A DNA stretch of 64,000 nucleotides from Pectobacterium colocasium. Lineage in GTDB: Bacteria; Pseudomonadota; Gammaproteobacteria; Enterobacterales; Enterobacteriaceae. Of the stretch, positions 19,803 through 28,985 are shown piece after piece. The notes beneath the pieces were generated by a model, which saw only the letters and a program-made list of their open reading frames with translations, had not been told where the DNA came from and did no database searches. Position numbers and translations under genes: made by a program. The stretch spans positions 3,596,001 to 3,660,000 of the forward strand of contig NZ_CP084032.1 of the NCBI RefSeq assembly GCF_020181655.1. Reading direction: 5' to 3'. Numbering within the stretch: position 1 is the stretch's first letter; every line of letters starts with the position of its first letter.

Positions 19803-20825
19803 ATGTCTGGAACAGCTTGTTTTACACAAAAAAGTCGTTTTACCGAGAAAAGTAGTTCTACAGAGAAAAATAGCTTTACCGAAACGCCCTCTTCTCCTGA
19901 AGTGAATCCCTTTACTGAAACCGACCGCTATGTCGGGCGTTTTGCGCCCTCTCCTTCTGGCGATCTGCATTTTGGCTCACTGATTGCCGCACTGGGTAGT
20001 TATCTTCAGGCGCGTTCCCAACAAGGGCGCTGGCTGGTACGCATTGAAGACATCGATCCGCCACGGGAAATTCCCGGTGCCGCCTCCCGTATACTCGCAC
20101 AGCTAGAACACTACGGCCTGCACTGGGATGGCGATGTGGTTTACCAATCACAGCGCCATGCGCGTTATCGTGAGATTCTTCAGCTACTGCAACAACAGGG
20201 AATGAGTTATTACTGCACCTGTACGCGTAGCCGTATTCAGCAGTTAGGCGGACACTATGACGGCTATTGCCGGACGCGTAACCTGCCCGCCGACAACGCC
20301 GCGCTACGCCTGCGTCAGACGACGCCAGTATTTCATTTTCACGATAGATTGCGTGGCGACCTGCATGCCGACACGGCTCTCGCGCAGGAAGATTTTATTA
20401 TCCACCGCCGTGACGGGCTGTTTGCCTATAATCTGGCCGTCGTGATCGACGATAACGATCAGGGAGTTACGGAGATCGTGCGCGGTGCCGATCTTATCGA
20501 ACCGACAGTCCGGCAAATTTCGCTCTATCAGCAATTGGGCTACGCGATCCCTACCTATGTTCATCTGCCGCTGGTGCTGAATACAGAGGGAAATAAACTG
20601 TCCAAACAGAATCATGCCCCGGCGCTGCCGAACAGCGATCCGCGTCCCGTGCTACTTGCCGCACTGCAATTTCTGAATCAACCGCTGCCGGAAAACGCGC
20701 AAGACATGACGCTTTCCGCACTGCTGGCATGGTCTGTCGCGCACTGGTCCCTTGATATCGTCCCGTTACAGGCGGCAATAAACGCGTCCGCGATCACATC
20801 AGCATTCTCAAAGGGACATTGGTGA
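19803..20825 (+). CDS. gluQ: Glutamyl-Q tRNA(Asp) synthetase, with repeat-bearing N-terminal extension
   Basis: GluQ attaches glutamate to queuosine at the wobble position of tRNA(Asp). It is a GluRS catalytic-domain paralogue without an anticodon-binding domain. The core begins at [19 protein letters not shown] (HIGH-like motif), followed by a zinc site in YYCTCTRSR and GGHYDGYCR, and KLSKQN (KMSKS-like). The frame encodes about 38 extra residues ahead of the core compared with E. coli, formed by 18-bp tandem repeats giving a Phe/Ser-Thr-Glu-Lys-x-Ser pattern. No strong ribosome site precedes the ATG at 19803; an in-frame GTG at 19902 is an alternative start. Confidence 0.92.
   Translation: MSGTACFTQKSRFTEKSSSTEKNSFTETPSSPEVNPFTETDRYVGRFAPSPSGDLHFGSLIAALGSYLQARSQQGRWLVRIEDIDPPREIPGAASRILAQLEHYGLHWDGDVVYQSQRHARYREILQLLQQQGMSYYCTCTRSRIQQLGGHYDGYCRTRNLPADNAALRLRQTTPVFHFHDRLRGDLHADTALAQEDFIIHRRDGLFAYNLAVVIDDNDQGVTEIVRGADLIEPTVRQISLYQQLGYAIPTYVHLPLVLNTEGNKLSKQNHAPALPNSDPRPVLLAALQFLNQPLPENAQDMTLSALLAWSVAHWSLDIVPLQAAINASAITSAFSKGHW
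19821..19886 (+). repeat. 18-bp imperfect tandem repeat in the 5' end of gluQ
   Basis: Units are TTTACACAAAAAAGTCGT (19821-19838), TTTACCGAGAAAAGTAGT (19839-19856), TCTACAGAGAAAAATAGC (19857-19874) and a partial fourth unit, TTTACCGAAACG. They resemble the repeats at 23762-23833 in the same codon phase. Confidence 0.85.
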
Positions 20826-20931
20826 GCTATGATTAGCCGCTATTTTTCATGGCGCGCCATCCTTAGCCGCCCCTTTGGGGGGCGACGCCAATGCTGTGCT
20901 GTTGATTTATCCATCACTATCGAGGTGTATT

Positions 20932-22344
20932 ATCTTTTCCCGAGTTGCTAATTTTTGTCGTAAAGTACTGAATCGTGAGAACGAAATGGTCGAATCAGAG
21001 GAAACGCGTCAGAACCTGACGGTCATCCCGCGTGACCAACATACTATTTCACGCAGCGACATCAGCGATAACGCGCTGAAAGTACTTTATCGCCTGAACA
21101 AAGCGGGCTACGAGGCTTATCTGGTTGGCGGCGGCGTACGCGACCTGCTGCTGGGCAAAAAGCCAAAGGATTTTGATATCACCACTAACGCTACGCCCGA
21201 TCAGGTACGCAAGTTGTTCCGCAACTGTCGTTTGGTTGGGCGTCGTTTCCGTCTGGCCCATATCATGTTCGGGCCAGAGGTGATTGAAGTTGCCACGTTC
21301 CGTGGTCACCACGATCAGCATCAGGAACAGCAGGAAACCAAGAATTCTTCTCAGCAGGCTCAGAGCGGCATGCTGCTGCGCGACAATATTTTCGGCTCGG
21401 TTGAAGAAGACGCCCAGCGTCGCGATTTCTCGATCAACAGCCTCTACTACAGCATTTCTGATTTCAGCGTTCGTGACTATACCGGTGGCCTGAACGACCT
21501 GCGTCAGGGTGTCATCCGAATGATTGGCGACCCTGAAACGCGCTACCGTGAAGATCCGGTGCGTATGCTGCGCGCAGTCCGTTTCGCGGCCAAACTGAAC
21601 ATGACAGTCAGCCCGGAAACCGCTGAACCGATCCCTCGTTTAGCTTCGCTGCTGCACGATATCCCTGCGGCGCGTATGTTTGAAGAGTCGCTGAAGCTGC
21701 TTCAGTCAGGGTATGGCTACCCAACCTATAAAATGCTGTGTGAATATCAGCTGTTCCAGCCGCTTTTCCCGCTGCTGAGTCGCTATTTCACACCAAACGG
21801 CGATTCCACGCTGGAGCGCATGGTTGCACAGGTGCTGAAAAACACCGATCAGCGCCTGCAAAACAATATGCGCGTCAATCCGGCATTTTTGTTCTCCGCC
21901 ATGCTGTGGTATCCGCTGATTGAACATGCACAAAAGCTGGCTCAGGAAAGCGGTCTGGCCTACTTTGATGCCTTCTCGCTAGCGATGAACGATGTGCTGG
22001 ATGAACAGTGCCGTTCTCTGGCGATTCCTAAGCGTATTACCTCTTTAGTCCGCGATATCTGGCAACTGCAAACGCGCCTGTCCCGTCGTCAGGGGAAACG
22101 CGCGTATAAACTGATGGAACACCCGAAATTCCGCGCCGCGTATGACTTGCTTTGTCTGCGTGCCGAAATCGAGAACCATCAGGAGCTGCTGCGTCTGGCG
22201 CAATGGTGGGGGGAATTCCAGGTTGCTGCGCCGCCGCGTCAGCAAAACATGCTGAAGTCGCTGGATGACGGCCCGACACCACACCGCCGTTCCCGTCCTC
22301 GTCGACCGCGTAAACCAGCAGCGGCACGCCGAGATCAAGCCTGA
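20932..22344 (+). CDS. pcnB: Poly(A) polymerase I, non-AUG start
   Basis: PcnB adds 3' poly(A) tails that promote RNA decay. The catalytic head has [18 protein letters not shown] (nucleotidyltransferase Gly-rich motif and Asp pair) and [11 protein letters not shown]; the C-terminus is basic ([16 protein letters not shown]). Conservation with E. coli extends upstream of any ATG or GTG ([10 protein letters not shown]), and the first codons are ATT (20929) and ATC (20932). E. coli pcnB is known to start at AUU, limiting expression. GAGG at 20922-20925 is 6 nt from the ATC, so I set the start there (470 residues); ATT at 20929 is equally possible. folK overlaps the stop by 1 bp. Confidence 0.93.
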   Translation: MFSRVANFCRKVLNRENEMVESEETRQNLTVIPRDQHTISRSDISDNALKVLYRLNKAGYEAYLVGGGVRDLLLGKKPKDFDITTNATPDQVRKLFRNCRLVGRRFRLAHIMFGPEVIEVATFRGHHDQHQEQQETKNSSQQAQSGMLLRDNIFGSVEEDAQRRDFSINSLYYSISDFSVRDYTGGLNDLRQGVIRMIGDPETRYREDPVRMLRAVRFAAKLNMTVSPETAEPIPRLASLLHDIPAARMFEESLKLLQSGYGYPTYKMLCEYQLFQPLFPLLSRYFTPNGDSTLERMVAQVLKNTDQRLQNNMRVNPAFLFSAMLWYPLIEHAQKLAQESGLAYFDAFSLAMNDVLDEQCRSLAIPKRITSLVRDIWQLQTRLSRRQGKRAYKLMEHPKFRAAYDLLCLRAEIENHQELLRLAQWWGEFQVAAPPRQQNMLKSLDDGPTPHRRSRPRRPRKPAAARRDQA

Positions 22345-22832
22345 TGACACGCGTGTATCTGGCGCTGGGCAGCAACCTTGCCCAGCCTTTGCAACAGGTA
22401 CGCGCGGCGTTGTCTGCGCTAGACGCGATTCCTCATACTCGCGTCGTTTGCTGCTCCTCGTTTTACCGTAGTCGCCCGCTCGGCCCGCAGGATCAGCCAG
22501 ACTATCTCAATGCCGTCGTTGAACTGGAAACCGAACTTGCAGCCGAGTCGCTGTTGGATCGCACACAAGCCATCGAACTGGAACAAGGCCGTGAGCGCAA
22601 GGAACACCGCTGGGGCCCGCGCACGTTGGATCTGGATATTCTGCTGTTCGGCAATGACGAGATCCAGACTGAACGCCTGACCGTACCGCATTACGATATG
22701 AAAAATCGTGAGTTCATGCTCTACCCGCTGGCGGAAATCGCCCCAGACCTGGCGTTCCCTGACGGTGAAACACTTGCCCAGCGGCTAACCCATGTCGATC
22801 GCAACGGTCTGACATTATGGGACAGACAATAA
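22344..22832 (+). CDS. folK: 2-amino-4-hydroxy-6-hydroxymethyldihydropteridine pyrophosphokinase
   Basis: FolK transfers pyrophosphate from ATP to hydroxymethyldihydropterin in folate synthesis. It has 162 residues. LALGSNL at the N-terminus, FYRSRPLGPQDQPDYLNAV (pterin pocket) and the signature RWGPRTLDLDILLFG, holding the two magnesium-binding Asp residues, are all present. Its ATG overlaps the pcnB stop (TGATG), so the two are translationally coupled. It is followed by a 149-bp gap holding an ERIC remnant before panB. Confidence 0.96.
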   Translation: MTRVYLALGSNLAQPLQQVRAALSALDAIPHTRVVCCSSFYRSRPLGPQDQPDYLNAVVELETELAAESLLDRTQAIELEQGRERKEHRWGPRTLDLDILLFGNDEIQTERLTVPHYDMKNREFMLYPLAEIAPDLAFPDGETLAQRLTHVDRNGLTLWDRQ

Positions 22833-22881
22833 ACCGACGGAATCGCGAGGCCAACTGACCGCCCCGCTTATCAACACCTCT

Positions 22882-22912
22882 CACATCTGCAACTTGAAGC
22901 ATGACGGGTATA
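22882..22912 (+). repeat. ERIC end fragment upstream of panB
   Basis: CACATCTGCAACTTGAAGCA and the next bases (TGACGGGTATA) match the right terminal part of the ERIC element at 18991-19016. No left half is recognisable, so this is a remnant in the folK-panB spacer. Confidence 0.6.
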
Positions 22913-22981
22913 TCGCTACACGTCAGCTTACATTAGAATGTCCCCCTTAATTCTTCGCCCTATTGACATAGGAAGACCGTC

Positions 22982-23779
22982 ATGAAACCGACGACTATCT
23001 CCCACTTGCGCCAATGGAAACAAGATCAGCGAAAATTCGCTACGATTACCGCTTACGACGCCAGCTTCTCTCGCCTATTTTTTGAACAAGGCATTCGCGT
23101 GATGCTGGTAGGTGATTCTCTGGGAATGACCGTGCAAGGCCACGATTCCACCTTACCCGTGACCACCAACGACATCGTTTACCACACACAGTGTGTGCGC
23201 CGCGGCGCCCCACTGGCGCTGGTTCTCTCCGATATGCCTTTTATGACCTATGCCACGCCAGAACAAACGTTCAGCCAGGCCGCAGAGCTAATGCGTGCAG
23301 GTGCGAATATGGTGAAACTGGAGGGCGGAAGCTGGCTTGCCCCAACGGTAAAAATGCTGACTGAGCGCGCCGTGCCAGTCTGTGGTCATCTGGGTCTGAC
23401 GCCGCAGTCCGTTAACATCTTCGGTGGCTATAAAATTCAGGGCCGGAGCGAAAGCGATGCCAATCAACTGCTGGCCGATGCGCTTGCGCTTGAAGAAGCG
23501 GGAGCACAGTTGCTTGTGCTGGAATGTGTACCGGTTGCGCTGGCTAAACGCGTAACAGACGCCCTGTCGATTCCGGTGATCGGCATTGGCGCCGGCAACG
23601 TGACCGACGGGCAGATTCTGGTCATGCATGATGCTTTCGGCATTACCGGTGACAACACGCCTAAGTTCGCCAAGAACTTTCTGGCGCAAAGCGGGGGGGA
23701 TATCCGTTCGGCAGTGCGTTTGTATGCACAAGAAGTCGAACAGGGTGTCTACCCAGCCGAAGAACATTCATTTCATTGA
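22982..23779 (+). CDS. panB: 3-methyl-2-oxobutanoate hydroxymethyltransferase
   Basis: PanB makes ketopantoate from alpha-ketoisovalerate and methylenetetrahydrofolate, the first committed step of pantothenate synthesis. The 265-residue TIM-barrel protein contains [20 protein letters not shown] (magnesium-binding Asp), VKLEGG (the Lys contacting the carboxylate), GHLGLTPQ and IGIGAG. The last six codons lie in the first unit of an 18-bp tandem repeat, so the C-terminal EEHSFH is repeat-derived. It is followed by panC after 82 bp. Confidence 0.97.
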   Translation: MKPTTISHLRQWKQDQRKFATITAYDASFSRLFFEQGIRVMLVGDSLGMTVQGHDSTLPVTTNDIVYHTQCVRRGAPLALVLSDMPFMTYATPEQTFSQAAELMRAGANMVKLEGGSWLAPTVKMLTERAVPVCGHLGLTPQSVNIFGGYKIQGRSESDANQLLADALALEEAGAQLLVLECVPVALAKRVTDALSIPVIGIGAGNVTDGQILVMHDAFGITGDNTPKFAKNFLAQSGGDIRSAVRLYAQEVEQGVYPAEEHSFH

Positions 23780-23833
23780 GAACATTCATTCCATTGAGAA
23801 CACTCGTTTCATTAAAAACGAGCATTCCGTTAA
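23762..23833 (+). repeat. 18-bp tandem repeat across the panB stop and panB-panC spacer
   Basis: Four 18-bp units run from 23762: GAACATTCATTTCATTGA, GAACATTCATTCCATTGA, GAACACTCGTTTCATTAA and AAACGAGCATTCCGTTAA. The panB stop is the end of the first unit. Read in the panC frame, the array is open and encodes a six-residue periodic peptide ([18 protein letters not shown]). Confidence 0.88.
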
Positions 23834-23861
23834 TCAGGCTGTTTTGTTTAGGAGTACGGGT

Positions 23862-24716
23862 GTGTTAATAATCGAAACCCCTCTGCTGCTGCGCCGCGAA
23901 GTTCGCCGCTGGCGTCAGGAAAGGAAACGCATTGCGTTGGTTCCCACCATGGGTAACTTGCATGACGGGCACATGACGCTGGTCGATGAAGCCAAGGCAC
24001 GTGCCGATATCGTTATTGTCAGCATTTTTGTCAATCCCATGCAGTTTGAGCGGCCAGATGATTTAGCCCGCTACCCCCGGACATTGCAGGAAGACTGCGA
24101 GAAATTGAACCGTCGCGGAGCCGATCTGGTTTTCGCACCGAGCCCGGATGTGGTATACCCCAATGGACTGGAATCACAAACGTTTGTCGATGTACCTGGC
24201 CTATCTTCCATGTTGGAAGGTGCCAGCCGTCCCGGCCATTTCCGAGGCGTAGCTACCATCGTCAGTAAGCTGTTCAATCTGGTACAGCCAGATTTAGCCT
24301 GCTTCGGTGAGAAAGATTATCAGCAGCTAGCGCTGATTCGGCAACTCGTCCGAGATATGGGCTATGACATTGATATCATTGGCGTCCCTATCGTACGTGC
24401 AAAAGATGGGCTGGCATTGAGTTCACGTAATGGCTATCTCAGTGCCGAAGAACGCCAGTTGGCACCGAAACTTTACCAGTTGATGATGGATCTGTCGGCG
24501 CAGTTGGACAACGGCGAGCGCCAGATAGACACATTACTGGAGCAAACGGCAGAGAAGTTGCGCGATGCAGGCTTTACGCCTGATGAACTGTTTATTCGCG
24601 ATGCGGATACGCTACAACCGCTGAACGCTGCCAGCACGCGCGCTGTGATTTTGATGGCTGCCTGGTTAGGCAAGGCCAGATTGATTGATAACCACCAGGT
24701 CGATTTGACTGTATGA
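23862..24716 (+). CDS. panC: Pantoate-beta-alanine ligase (pantothenate synthetase)
   Basis: PanC joins pantoate and beta-alanine through a pantoyl adenylate. The 284-residue protein has the HIGH-like motif in [52 protein letters not shown] and the KMSKS-like segment LSSRNGYL. The start is the GTG at 23862, preceded by TTAGGAG and giving VLIIET as in E. coli (MLIIET). The frame is open far upstream through the 18-bp repeats, but this start fits family length. Confidence 0.96.
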   Translation: MLIIETPLLLRREVRRWRQERKRIALVPTMGNLHDGHMTLVDEAKARADIVIVSIFVNPMQFERPDDLARYPRTLQEDCEKLNRRGADLVFAPSPDVVYPNGLESQTFVDVPGLSSMLEGASRPGHFRGVATIVSKLFNLVQPDLACFGEKDYQQLALIRQLVRDMGYDIDIIGVPIVRAKDGLALSSRNGYLSAEERQLAPKLYQLMMDLSAQLDNGERQIDTLLEQTAEKLRDAGFTPDELFIRDADTLQPLNAASTRAVILMAAWLGKARLIDNHQVDLTV

Positions 24717-24733
24717 ACCGAGGTAACAAAGCG

Positions 24734-25114
24734 ATGATACGTACCATGCTGCAAGGCAAGCTGCACCGGGTAAAAGTGACTCAGGCTGACTTGCATTATG
24801 AAGGCTCTTGCGCCATCGATCAGGATTTTATGGATGCCGCTGGCATTCTGGAATACGAAGCGATTGATATCTACAACGTTGATAACGGCCAGCGTTTTTC
24901 GACCTACGCCATTGTGGGCGAAAGAGGCTCACGCATTATCTCCGTAAACGGTGCCGCCGCTCGCCTTGCCTGTGTTGGCGACAAACTGATTATCTGCTCC
25001 TACGTGCAGATGTCTGATGAGGAAGCCAGAAACCACAGCCCGAAAGTGGCCTATTTCTCTGGTGATAACGAGCTGCAACGTCAGGCTAAAGCGATTCCGG
25101 TTCAGGTTGCCTAA
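24734..25114 (+). CDS. panD: Aspartate 1-decarboxylase precursor
   Basis: PanD decarboxylates aspartate to beta-alanine for PanC. The 126-residue precursor self-cleaves between Gly24 and Ser25 (HYEGSCAID) to form the pyruvoyl cofactor. Thr57, Tyr58 and the NGAAAR segment complete the active site. The frame is open from 24713, but the ATG at 24734 gives the usual [12 protein letters not shown] start. It lies 17 bp after panC, with no intervening gene. A large palindrome follows the stop. Confidence 0.97.
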   Translation: MIRTMLQGKLHRVKVTQADLHYEGSCAIDQDFMDAAGILEYEAIDIYNVDNGQRFSTYAIVGERGSRIISVNGAAARLACVGDKLIICSYVQMSDEEARNHSPKVAYFSGDNELQRQAKAIPVQVA

Positions 25115-25142
25115 TCGCTAAACGTCTGACGAAATACCCGAG

Positions 25143-25247
25143 CGGTAGTAATGGATAGATCGTAAAGACGCTGCAAGTACCTCCCTGTAAGCTCGAGCCG
25201 CGCCATCCCTGGCGCGGACGCTTTACTCTTCTATTCCATTACTACCG
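25143..25247. repeat. Large intergenic palindrome between panD and yadH
   Basis: Outer arms CGGTAGTAATGGA and TCCATTACTACCG enclose second paired segments (GTAAAGACG with CGCTTTAC) and an inner perfect hairpin CCGCGCC/GGCGCGG at 25198-25217. The 105-bp element looks like an interspersed palindromic repeat of the kind known from Yersinia and relatives, or a decayed miniature element. It sits between convergent genes and may act as a terminator. Family membership was not tested. Confidence 0.75.
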
Positions 25248-25314
25248 TTTTCGTTTCTTAAATCGGTCCGCCAAAAGGCAGGCACAGTGTTACCACCGCC
25301 TTCTCATTTACAAA

Positions 25315-26085
25315 CTATGTCCGCAGCCCACGTCCGCGTTCAATCAGCCACCAAACCAGCAGATAAAACACCACGATAAAGGCAATCAGCACTGACATCG
25401 TAAACAGCAGCGGCACGTCCTGAATTCCGAGAAAACCGTAGCGGAAGCCGCTGATCATGTACACCACCGGGTTCAGTTTAGACACCGCCTGCCAGAACGG
25501 CGGCAGCAGCGTCAGTGAGTAAAATACTCCACCCAGATAGGTCAACGGCGTTAACACAAACGTCGGAATCAGACTGATATCATCAAAGGTTTTCGCAAAC
25601 ACCGCATTCAACAGCCCCGCCAGTGAGAACAGCATTGCCGTCAGCAATAGCGTCAAAACAATGACCCACCAGGCATGAACATGTAACGGCACGAAGAACA
25701 GCGACACCGCCGTCACCAGAATGCCCACGCACAGGCCACGCGCGATACCACCGCCAACATAACCCGCGATAATCACATGGGTCGGCACGGGCGCAACCAG
25801 CAGCTCTTCAATATTGCGTTGAAACTTAGCGCTGAAGAAGGAAGAGGCCACGTTGGCATACGCGTTCGTGATCACCGCCATCATGATCAACCCCGGCACG
25901 ATAAACTGCATGTAGGTAAACCCGTGCATCTCGCCGATACGTGAACCGATCAGGTTGCCAAAAATAATAAAATACAGCGTCATGGTGATCACTGGCGGCA
26001 CCAGCGTCTGAATCCAGATCCGCCCAAATCGAGTGACTTCTTTCACCCAGATACTCTGTAGCGCCACCCAATACAAATGCATCAT
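25315..26085 (-). CDS. yadH: ABC-2 type transporter permease YadH
   Basis: This 256-residue inner-membrane protein has about six membrane helices of the ABC-2 exporter class. FIVPGLIMMAVITNAYANVASSFF and LTPLTYLGGVFYSL are typical of this permease type. It is coded with yadG (4-bp overlap), and together they form a half-size exporter. The substrate is not established in E. coli or here. The gene order panD-yadH-yadG-can-hpt matches E. coli apart from the small IS-free differences. Confidence 0.9.
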   Translation of the reverse strand: MMHLYWVALQSIWVKEVTRFGRIWIQTLVPPVITMTLYFIIFGNLIGSRIGEMHGFTYMQFIVPGLIMMAVITNAYANVASSFFSAKFQRNIEELLVAPVPTHVIIAGYVGGGIARGLCVGILVTAVSLFFVPLHVHAWWVIVLTLLLTAMLFSLAGLLNAVFAKTFDDISLIPTFVLTPLTYLGGVFYSLTLLPPFWQAVSKLNPVVYMISGFRYGFLGIQDVPLLFTMSVLIAFIVVFYLLVWWLIERGRGLRT

Positions 26086-27014
26086 GCCTTTTCTCCCTTA
26101 CCGCTTGTCCCATTTACCAGCGTGACAAACAGCTCTTCCAACCGGTTCGCTTTATTACGCATACTTAATATCGTTATCCCCTGCGCGTTGAGCTGACTGA
26201 ATAACGCATTCAGGCCTTGCTCACGCATGACATCGACTTCCAGCGTTGACGTGTCCGTCAGACGGAAGGTGTAGCCTTCCAACTGCGGCAGCGGGCTTTT
26301 CGCTGCCAGATCGAAAATAAATGTTTCTGATTTCAGCTTGCCAAGCAGCTGCTTCATAGAGGTATTTTCCACCAGTTCTCCGCGCTGGATGATCCCGATG
26401 TTGCGGCATAGCATTTCCGCTTCTTCCAGATAGTGCGTCGTCAGAATAATCGTCGTACCTTGCGCGTTCAGCTCTTTCAAGAAGCCCCACATGGAACGAC
26501 GTAATTCGATATCCACACCCGCCGTCGGTTCATCAAGAATCAGCAACTTAGGCTCATGCATTAACGCACGCGCAATCATCAGACGACGCTTCATCCCACC
26601 GGACAACATCATCGCCTTTTCGTTGCGTTTCTCCCATAGATCCAGCTGTTTCAGGTATTTTTCCGCACGCTGCAAGGCATCCTGACGTTTCACGCCATAG
26701 TAGCCCGCCTGGTTAACCACAATCTGTAATACCGTTTCGAAGGGGTTGAAGTTAAATTCCTGCGGAACCAACCCCAGTTGGCGCTTCGCATTCACTTTAT
26801 CCAGCTCAAGGTCATAGCCGAAGACGCGAACTTTACCGGCGGTTTTATTCACTAACGAGCTGATAATCCCAATCGTCGTGGATTTTCCCGCGCCATTCGG
26901 CCCCAGCAGCGCGTAGAAATCCCCCGCTTCCACGTTCAGGTCGATCCCCCGTAACGCCTTGACGCCTCCCGGATAGGTTTTGGTTAATTGCGCCAGTTCC
27001 AGTGCATATGTCAT
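26082..27014 (-). CDS. yadG: ABC transporter ATP-binding protein YadG
   Basis: This 310-residue ATPase shows Walker A GPNGAGKST, signature LSGGMKRRLMIARAL, Walker B LLILDEPTAGVD and switch His in TTHYLEEAEMLC. The last 80 residues form the C-terminal extension seen in DrrA-like exporters. It pairs with YadH, whose start overlaps its stop by 4 bp. It is divergent from can across 138 bp. Confidence 0.93.
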   Translation of the reverse strand: MTYALELAQLTKTYPGGVKALRGIDLNVEAGDFYALLGPNGAGKSTTIGIISSLVNKTAGKVRVFGYDLELDKVNAKRQLGLVPQEFNFNPFETVLQIVVNQAGYYGVKRQDALQRAEKYLKQLDLWEKRNEKAMMLSGGMKRRLMIARALMHEPKLLILDEPTAGVDIELRRSMWGFLKELNAQGTTIILTTHYLEEAEMLCRNIGIIQRGELVENTSMKQLLGKLKSETFIFDLAAKSPLPQLEGYTFRLTDTSTLEVDVMREQGLNALFSQLNAQGITILSMRNKANRLEELFVTLVNGTSGKGEKA

Positions 27015-27152
27015 AAGAAATGGATTGCCTTATTATCAGTGAGTTCTACAGGTTCGAAGTTATGATGGAGATAAACTATCGTTTTTCAAACGACGCGTGT
27101 TGCCTTATATTACTCTCCACTGCCCCTTGTTTGTTACAGGTCATTTACTTTC

Positions 27153-27794
27153 ATGAAAGAAATTGAAACGCTCATCGCGAACAACCAGCTTTGGTCTAAA
27201 ACGATGGTGGAAGAGGATCCTGGCTACTTTGAACGTCTGGCGCAGGCACAACGACCCCGTTTTCTATGGATTGGATGCTCGGACAGTCGCGTACCTGCGG
27301 AAAGTCTGACCAGCCTTGAGCCTGGTGAACTGTTTGTTCACCGCAATGTCGCCAATCTGGTTATTCACACCGACCTCAACTGCCTGTCTGTCGTGCAATA
27401 TGCCGTCGAAGTTCTCGAAGTCGAACACATCATCATTTGCGGCCACTACGGCTGCGGCGGTGTTCAGGCTGCGGTGGAAAACCCGGAACTGGGTTTGATT
27501 AACAACTGGCTGCTGCATATCCGTGATTTGTGGTACAAGCATAGTTCTCTGCTGGGGGAATTGCCTCCCGAACAGCGCCTGAACACGCTTTGTGAAATCA
27601 ACGTTGTCGAGCAGGTGTATAACCTCGGCCACTCCACTATCATGCAGTCCGCATGGAAGCGTGGGCAGAAAGTCACGATCCACGGTTGGGTGTACGGCAT
27701 TCAGGATGGCCGTCTGCGCGATCTGGAAGTGACGGCGACCAACCGGGAGACGCTGGAACAGCGTTATCGCCGCGCGATTTCCTCTCTGCCCTGA
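27153..27794 (+). CDS. can: Carbonic anhydrase 2 (beta class)
   Basis: Can interconverts carbon dioxide and bicarbonate and supplies bicarbonate for carboxylases in air-grown cells. It has 213 residues. The zinc ligands and the catalytic pair are visible: Cys42 and Asp44 in IGCSDSRVP, and the HYGCGG segment (His98, Cys101). It is divergent from yadG and convergent with hpt; a hairpin follows the stop. Confidence 0.97.
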   Translation: MKEIETLIANNQLWSKTMVEEDPGYFERLAQAQRPRFLWIGCSDSRVPAESLTSLEPGELFVHRNVANLVIHTDLNCLSVVQYAVEVLEVEHIIICGHYGCGGVQAAVENPELGLINNWLLHIRDLWYKHSSLLGELPPEQRLNTLCEINVVEQVYNLGHSTIMQSAWKRGQKVTIHGWVYGIQDGRLRDLEVTATNRETLEQRYRRAISSLP

Positions 27795-27804
27795 TTCACT
27801 GCCT

Positions 27805-27825
27805 GACGCCCACTCGCTGGGCGTC
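27805..27825. terminator. Hairpin between can and hpt
   Basis: GACGCCC (27805-27811) pairs with GGGCGTC (27819-27825) between convergent genes. No strong T-tract is visible, so efficiency is uncertain. Confidence 0.5.
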
Positions 27826-27852
27826 GCTCACGGCATCGGCTTTATCTTGTCA

Positions 27853-28386
27853 TTATTCCTGCGGAACAACCTTGCCGACGTAAGGTAAGTGGCGATAGTG
27901 TTGAGCATAGTCGATGCCGTAACCCACGACGAACTCATCAGGAATCGAGAACCCAACCCACTCGACTTTCACCGCGACTTCACGGCGCTCCGGTTTGTCC
28001 AGCAACGTACAAATAGCCAGCGATTTAGGCTCACGCAGTTGCAGAATTTCCCGCACTTTGCTCAAGGTATTACCTGAATCGATGATGTCTTCGACGATCA
28101 ACACGTCTTTACCGCGAATATCTTCATCCAAATCTTTCAGGATCTTCACATCGCGCGTACTGTTCATACCGCTGCCATAGCTGGATGCCGTCATGAAATC
28201 CACTTCGTGAGGGACGTCGATCGCCCGGCATAAATCGGCCATAAAGATAAACGATCCACGTAATAACCCCACCAACACCATATCGCTGCCGCTATCACGG
28301 TAGTGTTCGCTGATCTGTTGCCCCAGTTCGGTAACCCGCGCCATCACTTCCTGCTCAGAAATCATGACTTCCACGGTATGTTTCAT
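27853..28386 (-). CDS. hpt: Hypoxanthine phosphoribosyltransferase
   Basis: Hpt salvages hypoxanthine (and less well guanine) to IMP with PRPP. The PRPP-binding motif [14 protein letters not shown], the flexible loop SSYGSG and the purine-site segment [20 protein letters not shown] are present. The frame is open to 28431; I chose the ATG at 28386 (177 residues, MKHTVEV as in E. coli). The adjacent ATG at 28389 is a close alternative. Confidence 0.95.
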   Translation of the reverse strand: MKHTVEVMISEQEVMARVTELGQQISEHYRDSGSDMVLVGLLRGSFIFMADLCRAIDVPHEVDFMTASSYGSGMNSTRDVKILKDLDEDIRGKDVLIVEDIIDSGNTLSKVREILQLREPKSLAICTLLDKPERREVAVKVEWVGFSIPDEFVVGYGIDYAQHYRHLPYVGKVVPQE

Positions 28387-28553
28387 CATACTGATAACTC
28401 TTTGAAGTAAGGTATTCAGCACCATCGGCAAATGACAGACTCATTATCGATGATGCGCCAACGCTGATGTTTAAACACACAAACGTTTACATCAGTCTGG
28501 GCAATGCCCAGGCGCGCGAAGTATATCAGAAACCACACCACGAAGGAGACATC

Positions 28554-28985
28554 ATGAGCACACCCTCTGTGGATGTTTGCTACAAAGTGAACGCCCCGCT
28601 TTCCAGCCAGCAGTTCGTTGAGCTGTTGGCGAAAACCTCATTAGGGCCACGTCGCCCACTAGATGACGAGACAGCGATTGCAGGTATGCTGAAACATGCC
28701 AACCTGCTGGTTTCCGCCTGGCAAGGGGAAACGTTGGTGGGAATTGCGCGTAGCGTGACGGACTTTCATTTTTGCTGCTATCTGTCCGACCTGGCAGTGT
28801 CAGAGGACTTTCAGCATGCGGGAATAGGCAAAAAGCTGATTCAACAAACCGCCCAGCAGCTTGAAAAAGGCTGCAAAATCATTTTGCTGGCCGCGCCGCT
28901 GGCGGTGGATTACTACCCGAAATTAGGGTTTGAAAAGCACAATAGCACGTGGCTCATGCCAGCAGCAGACCTGCACGAAGCGTAA
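28554..28985 (+). CDS. GNAT-family N-acetyltransferase
   Basis: This 143-residue GNAT enzyme uses acetyl-CoA to acetylate an unknown amine. The CoA-binding motif A is SDLAVSEDFQHAGIGKKLIQQ (Gln/Arg-x-x-Gly-x-Gly/Ala form), and YYPKLGFEKH is motif B. The frame is open to 28467, but the ATG at 28554 follows the excellent site AAGGAGAC. Its stop directly abuts the stop of the convergent ABC ATPase gene, with no terminator between. It lies in a stretch not shared with E. coli. Confidence 0.88.
   Translation: MSTPSVDVCYKVNAPLSSQQFVELLAKTSLGPRRPLDDETAIAGMLKHANLLVSAWQGETLVGIARSVTDFHFCCYLSDLAVSEDFQHAGIGKKLIQQTAQQLEKGCKIILLAAPLAVDYYPKLGFEKHNSTWLMPAADLHEA

Noticed and set aside
23628..23861. Long N-terminal extension of panC overlapping panB
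   Set aside because: The frame is open but overlaps the end of panB and lacks a ribosome site at its start; GTG at 23862 has one and fits the family.
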